Assembly (NCBI RefSeq): GCF_020907985.1
Contig: NZ_JAJJPA010000045.1
Coordinates: 1-55,995 of the forward strand
Direction: 5' to 3'
Source of the DNA: Kitasatospora humi
GTDB lineage: Bacteria > Actinomycetota > Actinomycetes > Streptomycetales > Streptomycetaceae
Length of the DNA: 55,995 bases
Shown here: positions 24,090 to 32,275 of the stretch, piece after piece
How the letters are laid out: each line of letters opens with the position of its first letter
Position numbering within the stretch: position 1 is the first letter of the stretch
Position numbers and translations under genes: made by a program
The notes under the pieces: model-generated
Databases searched by the model: none
What the model saw: the letters and a program-made list of their open reading frames with translations, nothing else
What the model was told of the DNA's origin: nothing

Positions 24090-24665
24090 TCAGCGGCCCC
24101 GCAGCCGCCGCACCAGGATGCTCGCCTCGCCGCGCTGCTCCAGGTCGGCCAGCACGACGGCGATCGCCTCGCGCACCACCCGGCCGCGGTCCACCGCGAG
24201 CCCGTGCTCGCCGCGCAGCACCAGGCGGGCGTGCTCCAGGTCCATCAGCTCTTCGGCGGACACGTAGACGGTGATCTTCTCGTCGTGCCGCTCGCGGCCG
24301 CTGGGGCGCCGCGGTGCCCGGCCGCGCGGGCGGCGCCGCAGCGGGTCGGCCTGCTGGTCCTCGGGGCCGGCCGGGGCGGCCGCGGTGCCGCTCTGCGGGG
24401 CGACGCGGGGCGCCGGGGCAGGGGCGTTCTCGGCGCTCCGACCGCCGGGCACCCTCCCCCAGCCTTCGGCCGGGGAGGCCCCCACGGCGGGGCCGGTGGC
24501 GGGCGCGGCGCCGGTGCTGCCCGAGGGAGCGTCAGCCGAGGCGGCGTCAGGCTGCTGGGCACCGCTGCCGTCCGCCGGTTCGGCGTTCTGACGGCTGGCC
24601 AGGGAGGGCGACAGCGCCATCCCCCCGGTGGTGCGGAACAGCTCGTCGGCCCCCGGGAGGCTCAC
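24090..24665 (-). CDS. Small DNA-binding-like protein (ribbon-helix-helix type) coupled to ParA
   Basis: The protein has 191 residues. The GTG start overlaps the parA stop (GTGA), which fixes the start. Residues 1-125 are Ala/Pro/Gly low complexity and include the in-frame palindromic repeat (ASPAEGWGR). The conserved C-terminal 65 residues begin HDEKITVYVSAEELMDLEHAR and continue GLAVDRGRVVREAIAVVLADL: a beta strand, then two helices separated by a turn, as in ribbon-helix-helix proteins such as CopG/ParG. I infer that it is the DNA-binding partner of the adjacent ParA ATPase, replacing ParB. The family is not named with certainty. The RHH reading comes from the pattern only; no structure search was run. 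Confidence 0.75.
   Translation of the reverse strand: MSLPGADELFRTTGGMALSPSLASRQNAEPADGSGAQQPDAASADAPSGSTGAAPATGPAVGASPAEGWGRVPGGRSAENAPAPAPRVAPQSGTAAAPAGPEDQQADPLRRRPRGRAPRRPSGRERHDEKITVYVSAEELMDLEHARLVLRGEHGLAVDRGRVVREAIAVVLADLEQRGEASILVRRLRGR
24451..24483. repeat. Dispersed 33-bp palindromic repeat, copy 2
   Basis: Read on the minus strand: GGGGGCCTCCCCGGCCGAAGG then CTGGGGGAGGGTGCC. It encodes GASPAEGWGRV in the linker of the RHH-like protein. It differs from copies 1 and 3 at a few positions. Confidence 0.85.
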
Positions 24666-25819
24666 TCGACGGGGCGGCACCGGTCGAGCACCTCCCTGGC
24701 GAGCTGGCGGTAGGCGGCGGCACCCACCGAGTTGGTGGCGTAGGTGGTGATCGGCTCGCCGGCCACGGTGGTCTCCGGGAACCTGACGGTGCGTCCGATG
24801 ACGGTGTGGAAGACGTGCTCGCCGAACGCCTCGACCACTCGGGCCAGCACCTCGCGGCTGTGCACCGTGCGCGAGTCGTACATGGTGGCGAGGATGCCGT
24901 CCAGGCGCAGCTCCGGGTTGAGCCGTTCGCAGACCTTCTCGATGGTCTCGGTCAGCAGGGCGACCCCGCGCAGCGCGAAGAACTCGCACTCCAGCGGCAC
25001 GATCACGCTGTGCGCGGCGGTCAGCGCGTTGACGGTGAGCAGGCCGAGCGAGGGCTGGCAGTCGATGATGACGTAGTCGTAGTCCGGCAGCAGCGGCTTG
25101 AGCGCGCGGGCCAGGGCGGACTCCCGGGCCACCTCGCTGACCAGCTGCACCTCGGCGGCCGACAGGTCGATGTTGGAGGGCAGCAGGTCCATGCCGGGCA
25201 CGGCGGTCTTCAGCAGCACCTCGTCGGCCGTCAGGCCCCGCTCCATGAGCAGGTTGTAGACGGTGACGTCCAGCTCCATCGGGTTGACGCCCAGGCCGAC
25301 CGAGAGGGCGCCCTGCGGGTCGAAGTCGACCAGCAGCACCCGCCGGCCGTACTCGGCCAGCGCGGCGCCCAGGTTGATGGTGGAGGTGGTCTTGCCGACG
25401 CCGCCCTTCTGGTTGCACATCGCGATGATCTTCGCGGGACCGTGCTCGGCGAGCGGGGCGGGGATCGGGAAGTACGGCTGCGGGCGGCCGGTGGGGCCGA
25501 TCCGCTCACGGCGCTGGCGGGCCGCGTCCGGTGCCAGGGTGGCGGCGTACTCGGGGTCGGGCTCGTACTCGGCGTCCGGGTCGTCGTAGGAACCGTAGGC
25601 GAACTCGGCGTAGCCCAGCTGCTGGGCCGACAGGTCCGCCTCGTAGACCGGGGTCTGGGCGGCCGCCTGGCGCGCCTCGAAGGTCCTCACTGCCACCGTG
25701 CCGATCTCCTCGGCCCCGACGGTGGAATATCCGGCCCCGGTGTCGTCGGTCGGCTGTCCGGAGACGTGCTCCGCCAGGCCTGGCTGACCACCCCCGGGAG
25801 CAAATGTCGACTCATTCAC
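24662..25819 (-). CDS. parA: ParA-family chromosome segregation ATPase
   Basis: The protein has 385 residues from a GTG preceded by AGGAGG (11 bases). After ~130 residues of acidic, Tyr-rich extension comes a complete ParA/Soj ATPase: deviant Walker A QKGGVGKTT (138-145), VDFDPQGALSVGLG, Walker B-like YDYVIIDCQPSLGLLTVNAL, and VPLECEFFALRG. This is not the oriC-proximal parAB pair: there is no parB here and no parS in the neighbourhood. In mycobacteria a second ParA-like gene sits in the same place before scpAB. Likely role: positioning of SMC/ScpAB or another cargo on the nucleoid. It is the first gene of the operon. Confidence 0.95.
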   Translation of the reverse strand: MNESTFAPGGGQPGLAEHVSGQPTDDTGAGYSTVGAEEIGTVAVRTFEARQAAAQTPVYEADLSAQQLGYAEFAYGSYDDPDAEYEPDPEYAATLAPDAARQRRERIGPTGRPQPYFPIPAPLAEHGPAKIIAMCNQKGGVGKTTSTINLGAALAEYGRRVLLVDFDPQGALSVGLGVNPMELDVTVYNLLMERGLTADEVLLKTAVPGMDLLPSNIDLSAAEVQLVSEVARESALARALKPLLPDYDYVIIDCQPSLGLLTVNALTAAHSVIVPLECEFFALRGVALLTETIEKVCERLNPELRLDGILATMYDSRTVHSREVLARVVEAFGEHVFHTVIGRTVRFPETTVAGEPITTYATNSVGAAAYRQLAREVLDRCRPVE

Positions 25820-26018
25820 AAGTCGTCTTACCTCCTTGGGCATCCAGGGCATTATGTCGATTCGTCAGCCTGACACCATGCCGACGGTTTGCGACTCTAG
25901 GCCGTTCCGGGCGTTCGCAGCAACACAATCCACGGTAGTGGGACCGATGTGTCGGCCGTCCGACCGGGTTCTGTCAAGGGGTGGGTGATCCAGCCCACAG
26001 CGGATTGACGCATGGCGA

Positions 26019-26050
26019 AGCCCCCGACCGGCGGACGCCGGCCAGGGGCT
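26019..26050 (-). terminator. Terminator of ald
   Basis: AGCCCC/GGGGCT plus inner CCGGCG/CGCCGG form a two-step stem 55-85 bp after the ald stop. The remaining part of 25820-26104 holds no gene and presumably the parA promoter, for which no clear -35/-10 pair is seen. Confidence 0.65.
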
Positions 26051-26104
26051 CACGACATGGCTCCGCGGCGCCTGATCGACCTCAGGCCCACGCGTGGTGC
26101 GGCG

Positions 26105-27223
26105 TCAGGCGAGCACGCTCTCCAGGGAGACGGAGGGCAGGCCGAACGCCTCGGCGACCGCCGGGAAGGTGATCTGGCCCTCGTGCACGTTCAGGCCCTT
26201 GGCCAGCGCGGCGTCGCGGCGCAGCGCCTCCTTCCAACCGCGGTTGGCCAGCTCGACCACGTACGGCAGGGTGGCGTTGGTGAGCGCGTAGGTGGAGGTG
26301 TTCGGCACCGCGCCCGGCATGTTGGCCACGCAGTAGAAGACCGAGTTGTGGACCTGGAAGGTCGGCTCGGCGTGGGTGGTCGGGTGCGAGTCCTCGAAGC
26401 AGCCGCCCTGGTCGATCGCGATGTCGACCAGCACCGAGCCCGGCTTCATCTTGGCGACCAGCTCGTTGGTGACCAGCTTGGGGGCCTTGGCACCGGGGAT
26501 CAGCACGGCGCCGATCACCAGGTCGGCCTCGACGACGGCCTTCTCCAGCTCGAACGAGTTGGACATGATGGCCTTGATCTTGGTGCCGAAGATCTTGTCG
26601 GCCTCGCGCAGCTTGTTGATGTCGCGGTCCAGCAGGGTCACCTCGTAGCCCATGCCGATCGCGATGGTGGCCGCGTGCCAGCCGGAGACGCCGCCACCGA
26701 TCACCACGGCCTTGGCCGGGTGGGTGCCGGGGACGCCGCCCGGCAGCACGCCGCGGCCGCCGACCGGGCGCATCAGGTGGTAGGAACCGACCTGCGGGGC
26801 CAGCCGGCCCGCGACCTCGGACATCGGGGCGAGCAGCGGCAGCGCGCCATTGGCCAGCTGGACGGTCTCGTAGGCGATCGCGGTGGTGCCGGAGGCGATC
26901 AGCGCGTCGGTGCCGGCCCGGTCGGCGGCCAGGTGCAGGTAGGTGAAGAGGGTCTGACCCTTGCGGAGGCGGTGGTACTCCTCGGCGATCGGCTCCTTGA
27001 CCTTCAGCAGCAGGTCAGCGGTGGCCCACACCTCGTCGGCGGTGGGGAGGATGGTGGCACCGGCGGCCACGTACTCCTCGTTGGGGATGGAGGAGCCGAC
27101 GCCGGCGCCGTCCTCGATGAAGACCTCGTGGCCGTTGCGGACCAGCTCATGCACGCCGGCCGGCGTGATGGCCACGCGGTACTCGTGGTTCTTGACCTCG
27201 CGGGGGATGCCGACCTTGGTCAC
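26105..27223 (-). CDS. ald: L-alanine dehydrogenase
   Basis: The protein has 372 residues, the normal length. It interconverts L-alanine and pyruvate plus ammonia with NAD, in the cytosol. Signatures: VGIPREVKNHEYRVAITPAG with the catalytic region, LLLKVKEPIAEEY (pyruvate-binding Lys), FTYLHLAAD (catalytic His), and the Rossmann motif VVIGGGVSGWHAA. GTG 27223 gives the usual protein start and has AGGGA upstream. It is monocistronic: the next gene upstream is 300 bp away. Confidence 0.97.
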   Translation of the reverse strand: MTKVGIPREVKNHEYRVAITPAGVHELVRNGHEVFIEDGAGVGSSIPNEEYVAAGATILPTADEVWATADLLLKVKEPIAEEYHRLRKGQTLFTYLHLAADRAGTDALIASGTTAIAYETVQLANGALPLLAPMSEVAGRLAPQVGSYHLMRPVGGRGVLPGGVPGTHPAKAVVIGGGVSGWHAATIAIGMGYEVTLLDRDINKLREADKIFGTKIKAIMSNSFELEKAVVEADLVIGAVLIPGAKAPKLVTNELVAKMKPGSVLVDIAIDQGGCFEDSHPTTHAEPTFQVHNSVFYCVANMPGAVPNTSTYALTNATLPYVVELANRGWKEALRRDAALAKGLNVHEGQITFPAVAEAFGLPSVSLESVLA

Positions 27224-27339
27224 GGTTAAACACGTCCCTCTTGCCATGGGGGTCCCTACCGGGGGAAGACCGGAGGGTGGGTGCGCGGGGGGCATGCCTC
27301 CGGCATGGGCACGGCCAGGCCAAGACACGCTGCACTGCG

Positions 27340-27350
27340 CGACTAAGTCG
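27340..27350. promoter_or_regulatory. Palindrome CGACTAAGTCG upstream of ald
   Basis: A perfect 11-bp palindrome in the 300-bp gap between ald and the STAND gene (27224-27523). The gap is otherwise relatively A+T rich and contains no gene. ald genes are often controlled by Lrp/AsnC-type regulators binding upstream; whether this is such a site is a guess. Confidence 0.35.
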
Positions 27351-27523
27351 AGTGTAATGAAGCCCAGTGCATCCGTCAGCCTTCCAATGTGACTAAATCT
27401 CCCCGGGCCATTGGCAGATTCGTAGGCTTGCCCTAGAAAGATCCTGGCGAATCACGATCTTCCAGGCAAATCTCCCAAACAGTGCACGGGTCACCGCAAG
27501 GTTGCCCGGGAGCCACTCGCTGG

Positions 27524-29359
27524 TCAGCTGCCGTGCAGCTGCTCCAGGGCCGCCGCGACGGCCCTGACACCCCGGTCGTCGCCGAGTCGGCGCAGCAGCG
27601 CGAGCGCCGTCCGGTACTCGCGGACCGCCTCGTCCGGTCGGCGCTGGGCGGCGTGCGCCTCGGCGATCCGGACCAGCAGCCGGGCCTGGGCGGCCGGGTC
27701 GTCCATGCTCTGGCGCAGTGCGAGGGCCCGGCCGTAGGCGTCGGCGGCCCGGACCGCCTCGCCGAGGGCGCGCCGGCACTCGCCCACCCCCTCCAGGGCC
27801 CGGGCGGCCGCCGCGTCGTCGCGCGGCTCCCGGGTGTGGGCGACGGCGCGCTGGTAGAACTCGGCGGCCGGCGCCCAGTGTCCGGCGGCGGCCCGTAGAT
27901 CGGCGAGGTTGAGCAGGGCGGCGGCGGCCCGGCGCGGTGCGGCCTGGCGTTCGGCCAGCTCCAGGACCAGGTGGTGCAACCGGTAGGCGTCGGCGGGACC
28001 GGGTCGGCCGGGGCCGGTGAGCGGGAGGGTGCGCAGCAGGGCGCCGACCAGGCGGGCCACCGAGCCGTCCAGGTCGCCCTGGGCGAGGGCCTGCTCGGCG
28101 GTGCGCAGGAGGAGTTCGCGCTCGCCGCCCAGCCAGGCCCGGGCGTGGCCCGCGCTGCGCAGCCGGAGCGGACCGGGCAGCGGATCGGGGGCCGGCACGG
28201 CCGGGTCGAGCAGGGCCCGGGCCGAGTCGACCAGCCGGATCAGCCGCTCCAGCAGCCGGGCCCGGGCCAGTTGCAGGGCGGCCGGGCGGTCGTGCCGCTC
28301 GCGCAGCGCGACCAGTTCGGCGTGGAACCGGCCGGGCACCCGGTACCGGGGGGTGCCGTCGGCGGTCGGCTCGGCCGGGTCCAGCAGCTCCTGCTCGGCC
28401 AGCGCCTGCAGGATCACGACCGCTTCGGGCGCCGGGCAACCGGCCAGCGCGGAGGCGGTGCGCGGGTCGCCGTAGCCGCCGGGTGCCAGCGTGAGCATCC
28501 GCAGCAGGCGGGCCTGGGCGACGGGGAGGCTGCGGTAGCGCAGGTGGAGGGCGGCGACCAGGGGGTCCCGTGCCGTTGCTTCGCCGCTGTCCGCTGCTAC
28601 GGCACGCAGGGCGGCACCCGCCTCGGGCACGGCCACCTTGGGGTTGGCGCGCAGCCAGCCGGCCAGCAGCCTCAGCGGCGCCGGCCGGCCGGCGCAGGTC
28701 TCGGCCAGCTCGGCGGCGGCGACCGGATCGCAGCTGATCCGGGTGCCACCGACCAGCGCGGTGAGCAGGTCGACGGCGGCGGACTCGTCGAGGCCGCGCA
28801 GGATCACCGGGTCGACGGTGAACTCGTCGGCCAACCCGGTCAGCGGGCGGTCGGCCACCGCGAGCACCAGGCAGCGCGGCTCCTCGGGCAGCAGCGGGCG
28901 CAGTTGCTCGGCGTCCGCCACGTCGTCGAGCAGCAGCAGGGTGTCGCGGCCGGTCAGCGCCGCGCGCAGGCGGGCGCAGGCCGGGTGCTCCTGATCCGGG
29001 GCCGGCAGCGGGAGCGCTTCGGTCTCCTCGCCCAGCTCGCTGAGCAAGCGCTTGGCTACCGCGCCCGGCGGGTGCGGGGTGCCATCGGGGTCGGACAGCC
29101 GGACGGCCAGCAGCTGCCGCCCGCCCGCCGCGGTGGCGGCGAACCGCCGGGCCAGCGACGTCCGCCCCGAGCCGGGCCGCCCGGCCACCAGCAGCACCCG
29201 GCAGCCCCCCTCCCGCACGGGACCGCGCAACCGCACGGCGAGCGCGGTCAGCTCCGCCGCCCGTCCGACGAACGGCTCGGGCACCCCGGGCGCGGACGCC
29301 GCCGCCCTCCCCCGGCCTTCGGCCGGGGGGACCCCCATGGAAGCGAGCCGCGCACCCAT
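27524..29359 (-). CDS. STAND/NB-ARC-like ATPase with C-terminal TPRs
   Basis: The protein has 611 residues from ATG 29359 (GAGGGAG upstream). Architecture resembles the ATPase-TPR part of AfsR-like proteins without the SARP DNA-binding domain: VPEPFVGRAAELTALAVRL entry motif, Walker A as AGRPGSGRTSLA (~60-70), Walker B DTLLLLDDVAD (~139-149), a winged-helix-like segment (ARLLRMLTLAPGG), then TPR-like helices from ~440 (RAAAALLNLADLRAAAGHWAPAAEFYQRAV...). The invariant Walker A lysine is replaced by arginine, which would weaken ATP hydrolysis. Such proteins serve as signal-gated scaffolds. The partner is unknown; a dispersed palindrome lies near the N-terminus. Confidence 0.85.
   Translation of the reverse strand: MGARLASMGVPPAEGRGRAAASAPGVPEPFVGRAAELTALAVRLRGPVREGGCRVLLVAGRPGSGRTSLARRFAATAAGGRQLLAVRLSDPDGTPHPPGAVAKRLLSELGEETEALPLPAPDQEHPACARLRAALTGRDTLLLLDDVADAEQLRPLLPEEPRCLVLAVADRPLTGLADEFTVDPVILRGLDESAAVDLLTALVGGTRISCDPVAAAELAETCAGRPAPLRLLAGWLRANPKVAVPEAGAALRAVAADSGEATARDPLVAALHLRYRSLPVAQARLLRMLTLAPGGYGDPRTASALAGCPAPEAVVILQALAEQELLDPAEPTADGTPRYRVPGRFHAELVALRERHDRPAALQLARARLLERLIRLVDSARALLDPAVPAPDPLPGPLRLRSAGHARAWLGGERELLLRTAEQALAQGDLDGSVARLVGALLRTLPLTGPGRPGPADAYRLHHLVLELAERQAAPRRAAAALLNLADLRAAAGHWAPAAEFYQRAVAHTREPRDDAAAARALEGVGECRRALGEAVRAADAYGRALALRQSMDDPAAQARLLVRIAEAHAAQRRPDEAVREYRTALALLRRLGDDRGVRAVAAALEQLHGS
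29304..29337. repeat. Dispersed 33-bp palindromic repeat, copy 3
   Basis: Read on the minus strand: GGGGGTCCCCCCGGCCGAAGG then CCGGGGGAGGGC. It encodes GVPPAEGRGR close to the STAND protein's N-terminus, the same peptide frame as copies 1 and 2. Confidence 0.85.
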
Positions 29360-29629
29360 CGTCGCCGTCTCCCTCACCACCAGCGCCACTCCCGACCCGA
29401 TCGCCCAGCATCCCGTCAGCGAAGCGTAGTTCGCCCCGGCCCCGCTGCCGAGCGAACTCCGATCCCCCCGATCGGCGAATCACCCGGACAGTCGCCCGGC
29501 GGGGGGGATCCGCCACCACCCGCGCAGCCCACCGGCCGACGGCCTCCGCGGTGCCGGGCCTGCTCGCGGCAGCGGCCCACCTGATCGCCAGCGGAGCCCG
29601 CTGCGCAGCCGCGGCCCCCCGACCTCGCG

Positions 29630-30574
29630 TCAGCCCAGGGCCTTGGCCCTCCAGTAGGAGAACTCGCCGAGCGGGTCGCCGTCCAGGGACCACGGCCAGG
29701 GCGTCACCGTATCGCCGATCAGGCGGAAGGTTTCGGTGCTCTCACGCACCCGGCCGGCCCGGACCAGGGCGAACGCGAGCAGGTTGAGGTCGGCCACGGC
29801 GGCCGCGTGCTGCAGCCGGCCGGGATGCGGCCAGTCGGCCAGGGCGGTGGCCAGGGCGGTGGTGCCGCGGTTGTTCGTCCACATGTTGCGGACCAGCAGC
29901 GCCTCCACGCCGCCCTTGGCGGTGACCCGGGCGTGCTCCTCGACCAGCGCGGTCAGCTCCACACCGGCAGCCGGTGCGGTCGCCGGCACCGCGGACCGGA
30001 CGGCGTGCACGAAGTCCGACTGGCTGCTGCGCGAGCCGCACTCCTCCGCGGAGAGGTACCGCAGCATCTGCAGGTGCGCCTCCCGGTGCCAGGGATCGCG
30101 GGAGGTCACCTCGTACCACACCGGGAAGACTTCGTGCGTGCCGGCACGGGCCGTCCGCAGGATCCCGAGCAGCACCACCCAGGGAGTGGGGTCCTCCGGT
30201 ACGGCGTCCGCGGCGCGGTAGCAGTGGTCCGCAGCGGCCTGCAGGTCGGCCATCCTCCCTTCGGCCCGGCCCCGGACCAGCTCGACCCAAGCCTCGAAGA
30301 TCAGCGCGTCAGCGCTGCGCGGGCGGCGCATCCGCCAGGACCGGGCCAACGCCGAGGGCGCGGCCGCGTCGGCGAGGACGGCGAACCGGTGCGCGCGGCG
30401 GTCCCAGTCGTCCCCGGCCTCCTTGAGCAGCCGGTCGACGGTGTCGACCAGGATCTCGTCCTGCCCGGGAAGGCCGGGGGAGCTCACCTGTCGCCGTACT
30501 CGACCGAGTTTGACATCGTCGAGCTCGGGCAGCAGCCGCGGGCCGGAAGCGCGAAATCTTCGAAGGATCGACAC
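29630..30574 (-). CDS. Hypothetical all-helical protein
   Basis: The protein has 314 residues and no named family is recognised. The content is almost entirely helical and TPR-like (DLQAAADHCYRAADAVPEDPTPWVVLLGIL; SRDPWHREAHLQMLRYLS; HAAAVADLNLLAFALVRAGRV), with Trp-rich conserved-looking patches (PVWYEVTSRDPWHRE, WPWSLDGDPLGEFSYWRAKALG at the C-terminus). The GTG at 30574 is chosen because a -10-like TAGGCT ends seven bases upstream, as in leaderless genes, and the N-terminus SILRRFRASG follows. It lies next to the island boundary but on the backbone side of the nudix remnant. Confidence 0.7.
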   Translation of the reverse strand: MSILRRFRASGPRLLPELDDVKLGRVRRQVSSPGLPGQDEILVDTVDRLLKEAGDDWDRRAHRFAVLADAAAPSALARSWRMRRPRSADALIFEAWVELVRGRAEGRMADLQAAADHCYRAADAVPEDPTPWVVLLGILRTARAGTHEVFPVWYEVTSRDPWHREAHLQMLRYLSAEECGSRSSQSDFVHAVRSAVPATAPAAGVELTALVEEHARVTAKGGVEALLVRNMWTNNRGTTALATALADWPHPGRLQHAAAVADLNLLAFALVRAGRVRESTETFRLIGDTVTPWPWSLDGDPLGEFSYWRAKALG

Positions 30575-30581
30575 GCGCCGG

Positions 30582-30611
30582 AGCCTAGGACCGGGGAAGG
30601 CTCCCGGACAG
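30582..30611 (-). promoter_or_regulatory. Putative leaderless promoter
   Basis: Minus-strand CTGTCC (30611-30606), 18-bp spacer, TAGGCT (30587-30582), then 7 bases to the GTG at 30574. The -35 match is poor, the -10 good. No Shine-Dalgarno is seen. Confidence 0.4.
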
Positions 30612-30763
30612 ACCTCGAAGGCAATCGTTATCCGATGCCGAACTACCGTCTCGTATGGTGAACGGCGAGGCCCGCCGCACCCTTGACGTGCCGGGCCCGG
30701 CCGCCGCACTGCTGCGCCGCGCTGCTCGGCACCGCCGGGCCACCGGACCCGCCGGGCGCCCCC

Positions 30764-30845
30764 ACAGCGAGGATGCCGGTGACCAGGGTGGTTGTGCAGC
30801 TCGCCGGCCAGGACCGAGGCCGTCAACTCGTCGAGCTGCCCAAGC
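30764..30845 (-). pseudogene. Decayed 3' fragment of the nudix hydrolase gene
   Basis: About 75 bp match the 3' part of the intact nudix gene (36304-36378) with high identity. On the minus strand the fragment reads LDEL-TASVLAGELHN, then after a 2-base deletion TLVTGILAVGA; the intact protein has LDELVALVLAGELHN then TLVTGTLALRA. Nothing else of the gene remains. It shows that sequence between this point and the intact nudix gene was inserted or duplicated. Confidence 0.8.
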
Positions 30846-30870
30846 GGCGGGAGGTGCCATGGCCTCCGCT

Positions 30871-31101
30871 CTATAGGAGCCCCCGACGGATGCCCTCCGT
30901 GAAGGCCGCCCACTCTTCCTTCGTGAAGCGGAGGTCACTGCGGTCAGGACGCTTCGAGTCAGTGAACGCGACACCGCCGCCCGGGAGGTCGGTGATCTCC
31001 ACACAGTTGTTGTCATCGGTGCTCAGCGGCGACTTGCGCCGAGGGAGACCTGTCAGGTCCAGTGCGTAGAGGTCTTCCTTGCGATCAGTGGCGGTGCTCA
31101 A
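30871..31101 (-). CDS. DUF397 protein
   Basis: The protein has 76 residues. Typical DUF397 content: NNCVEITDLPGGGVAFTDSKRPDR followed by LRFTKEEWAAFTEGIRRG. The TTG start overlaps the stop of the XRE gene (TTGA) and has GGAAGGA nine bases upstream. DUF397 proteins are small partners of adjacent XRE/DUF5753 regulators in streptomycetes (WhiJ-type sets) and are thought to modulate them, in some reports like a toxin-antitoxin pair. The coupling here supports that. Confidence 0.93.
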   Translation of the reverse strand: MSTATDRKEDLYALDLTGLPRRKSPLSTDDNNCVEITDLPGGGVAFTDSKRPDRSDLRFTKEEWAAFTEGIRRGLL

Positions 31102-31973
31102 CGGACCATTCCTTCCATGTATTTCCTGATGGTGTCGCGCGACCGATCGGCGGGCAGCGCCGAGGCGACGATCCGGTCGAAGTCCTTCTGGAACCGCTCG
31201 CTTGCCTCCTCGCTCTCCAGGTAGCGGCTTTCGCCCGCACTCTCGATGGAGACCAGGGAGGGCCATGGCTTGGGGAAGTGAAGGATCGAGAAGTTCCCTC
31301 GCGCACCAGGGTGAGGCCCAGCGTCCAGCGGCATGATCTGCAGGTTGACATTCGCCAGCTCGCTCACGTCCATCAGCCGAAGGCACTGCTCGCGCATCAG
31401 AGACGGATGCGGCGAGAACTTCTGGCACAGCAGGGCCTCGTGGATCACGAACCAGTATTCTGCCGGATCCGCCGGCCTCGTCAGATTGGCCTGACGTCCC
31501 ATCCGAACGTCCACGATCGCCGCGTGCCGCTGTGCGGGGATGTGGATTGCGGTGGCAGCCGTGATCTCCCGCGCGTACGCCCCCGTCTGCAACAGGCCTG
31601 GGATCACGGTGGCGTAGTACGCCCGGATCTCGCGTGCGCCAGCCTCGGCATCCATCAGGTCTTCGAGGGACTGCGGGACAACGCCGTCGTACGTACTCCA
31701 CCAGCCGGTCCTGCCCGCGTTGCGCGCGAGCTCCTCCAAGGCGGCGACGACCTCCGTGTCCGTCACACCGTAATGGCCGAGAAGAGCAGCGACCTCAAGA
31801 GCGTTGATCTTGGCCTGCGCGTTCTCGATACGAGAAACCTTCGGTCCGTCCCACTTCGCGCCCATCAGCCCCGCCACCTGATCCAGGCTCAGCTTCGCCT
31901 GCAAGCGGTACTTGCGCAGGGCCCTGCCGAGACGCCGACGCCGAACGGTCGGGATGGCACGCACGTTTGGCAT
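31098..31973 (-). CDS. XRE-family regulator with DUF5753 (WhiJ/Scr1 type)
   Basis: The protein has 291 residues. The N-terminal helix-turn-helix (RLGRALRKYRLQAKLSLDQVAGLMG ... KVSRIENAQAKI) is followed by DUF5753 with its hallmark YYATVIPGLLQTGAYAREI and SRYLESEEASERFQKDFDRI at the end. Proteins of this type repress nearby genes and are linked to developmental control in Streptomyces. ATG 31973 has AAGGAA about 11 bases upstream. It is transcribed away from the enzyme cassette, with phased AGGTGC repeats in the divergent region, some overlapping its own start. The DUF397 gene is translationally coupled downstream. Confidence 0.94.
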   Translation of the reverse strand: MPNVRAIPTVRRRRLGRALRKYRLQAKLSLDQVAGLMGAKWDGPKVSRIENAQAKINALEVAALLGHYGVTDTEVVAALEELARNAGRTGWWSTYDGVVPQSLEDLMDAEAGAREIRAYYATVIPGLLQTGAYAREITAATAIHIPAQRHAAIVDVRMGRQANLTRPADPAEYWFVIHEALLCQKFSPHPSLMREQCLRLMDVSELANVNLQIMPLDAGPHPGARGNFSILHFPKPWPSLVSIESAGESRYLESEEASERFQKDFDRIVASALPADRSRDTIRKYMEGMVR

Positions 31974-32041
31974 AGGTGCAGTCCGTTCCTTACTAGGTGC
32001 GGTATCGGTACCGCCAGGTGCAGTTTTGCACCCCCAGGTGC
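31974..32041. promoter_or_regulatory. Phased AGGTGC operator array
   Basis: AGGTGC occurs at 31974, 31995, 32016 and 32036, i.e. spaced 21, 21 and 20 bp (two helical turns). The third copy is part of a perfect inverted repeat GGTGCA-GTTT-TGCACC (32017-32032). The array directly precedes the XRE start codon and lies between divergent genes, as expected for an autoregulatory operator. A separate palindrome ACAAGCTTGT is at 32086-32095. Confidence 0.65.
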
Positions 32042-32275
32042 GCAGGTCGATAGAACACGTGTATTTCACCCTGGCAGTTTGGGTTACAAGCTTGTCAGTC
32101 TGAGGGTTCAAGGTGCACTCTGATGCCAGTAGAGGTGACGTACCGTCACTTCTTCGTCACTCCTGATGTTTTGCAGCGCCCTGCCGGCGCCTGTCCAGGC
32201 CTGTCAGCAGATATCGGCCGCCGCCAAGGTCGGCCGGGCACCTCACAGCACCCCTTGCACATTTTGGGAGCCCCT

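Noticed and set aside
25820..26104. parS centromere near parA
   Set aside because: The GTTTCACGTGAAAC type consensus is not present in this gap or near the operon.
29304..29337. Palindromic repeat as a transcription terminator
   Set aside because: All three copies are inside genes, well before the stop codon, so termination there would truncate the proteins.
30764..30845. Second functional nudix gene
   Set aside because: Only about 75 bp of homology with a frameshift; the nudix box is missing.
31760..31775. TTA codon in the XRE regulator
   Set aside because: The minus-strand TTA at this place spans two codons (CAT TAC); it is out of frame.
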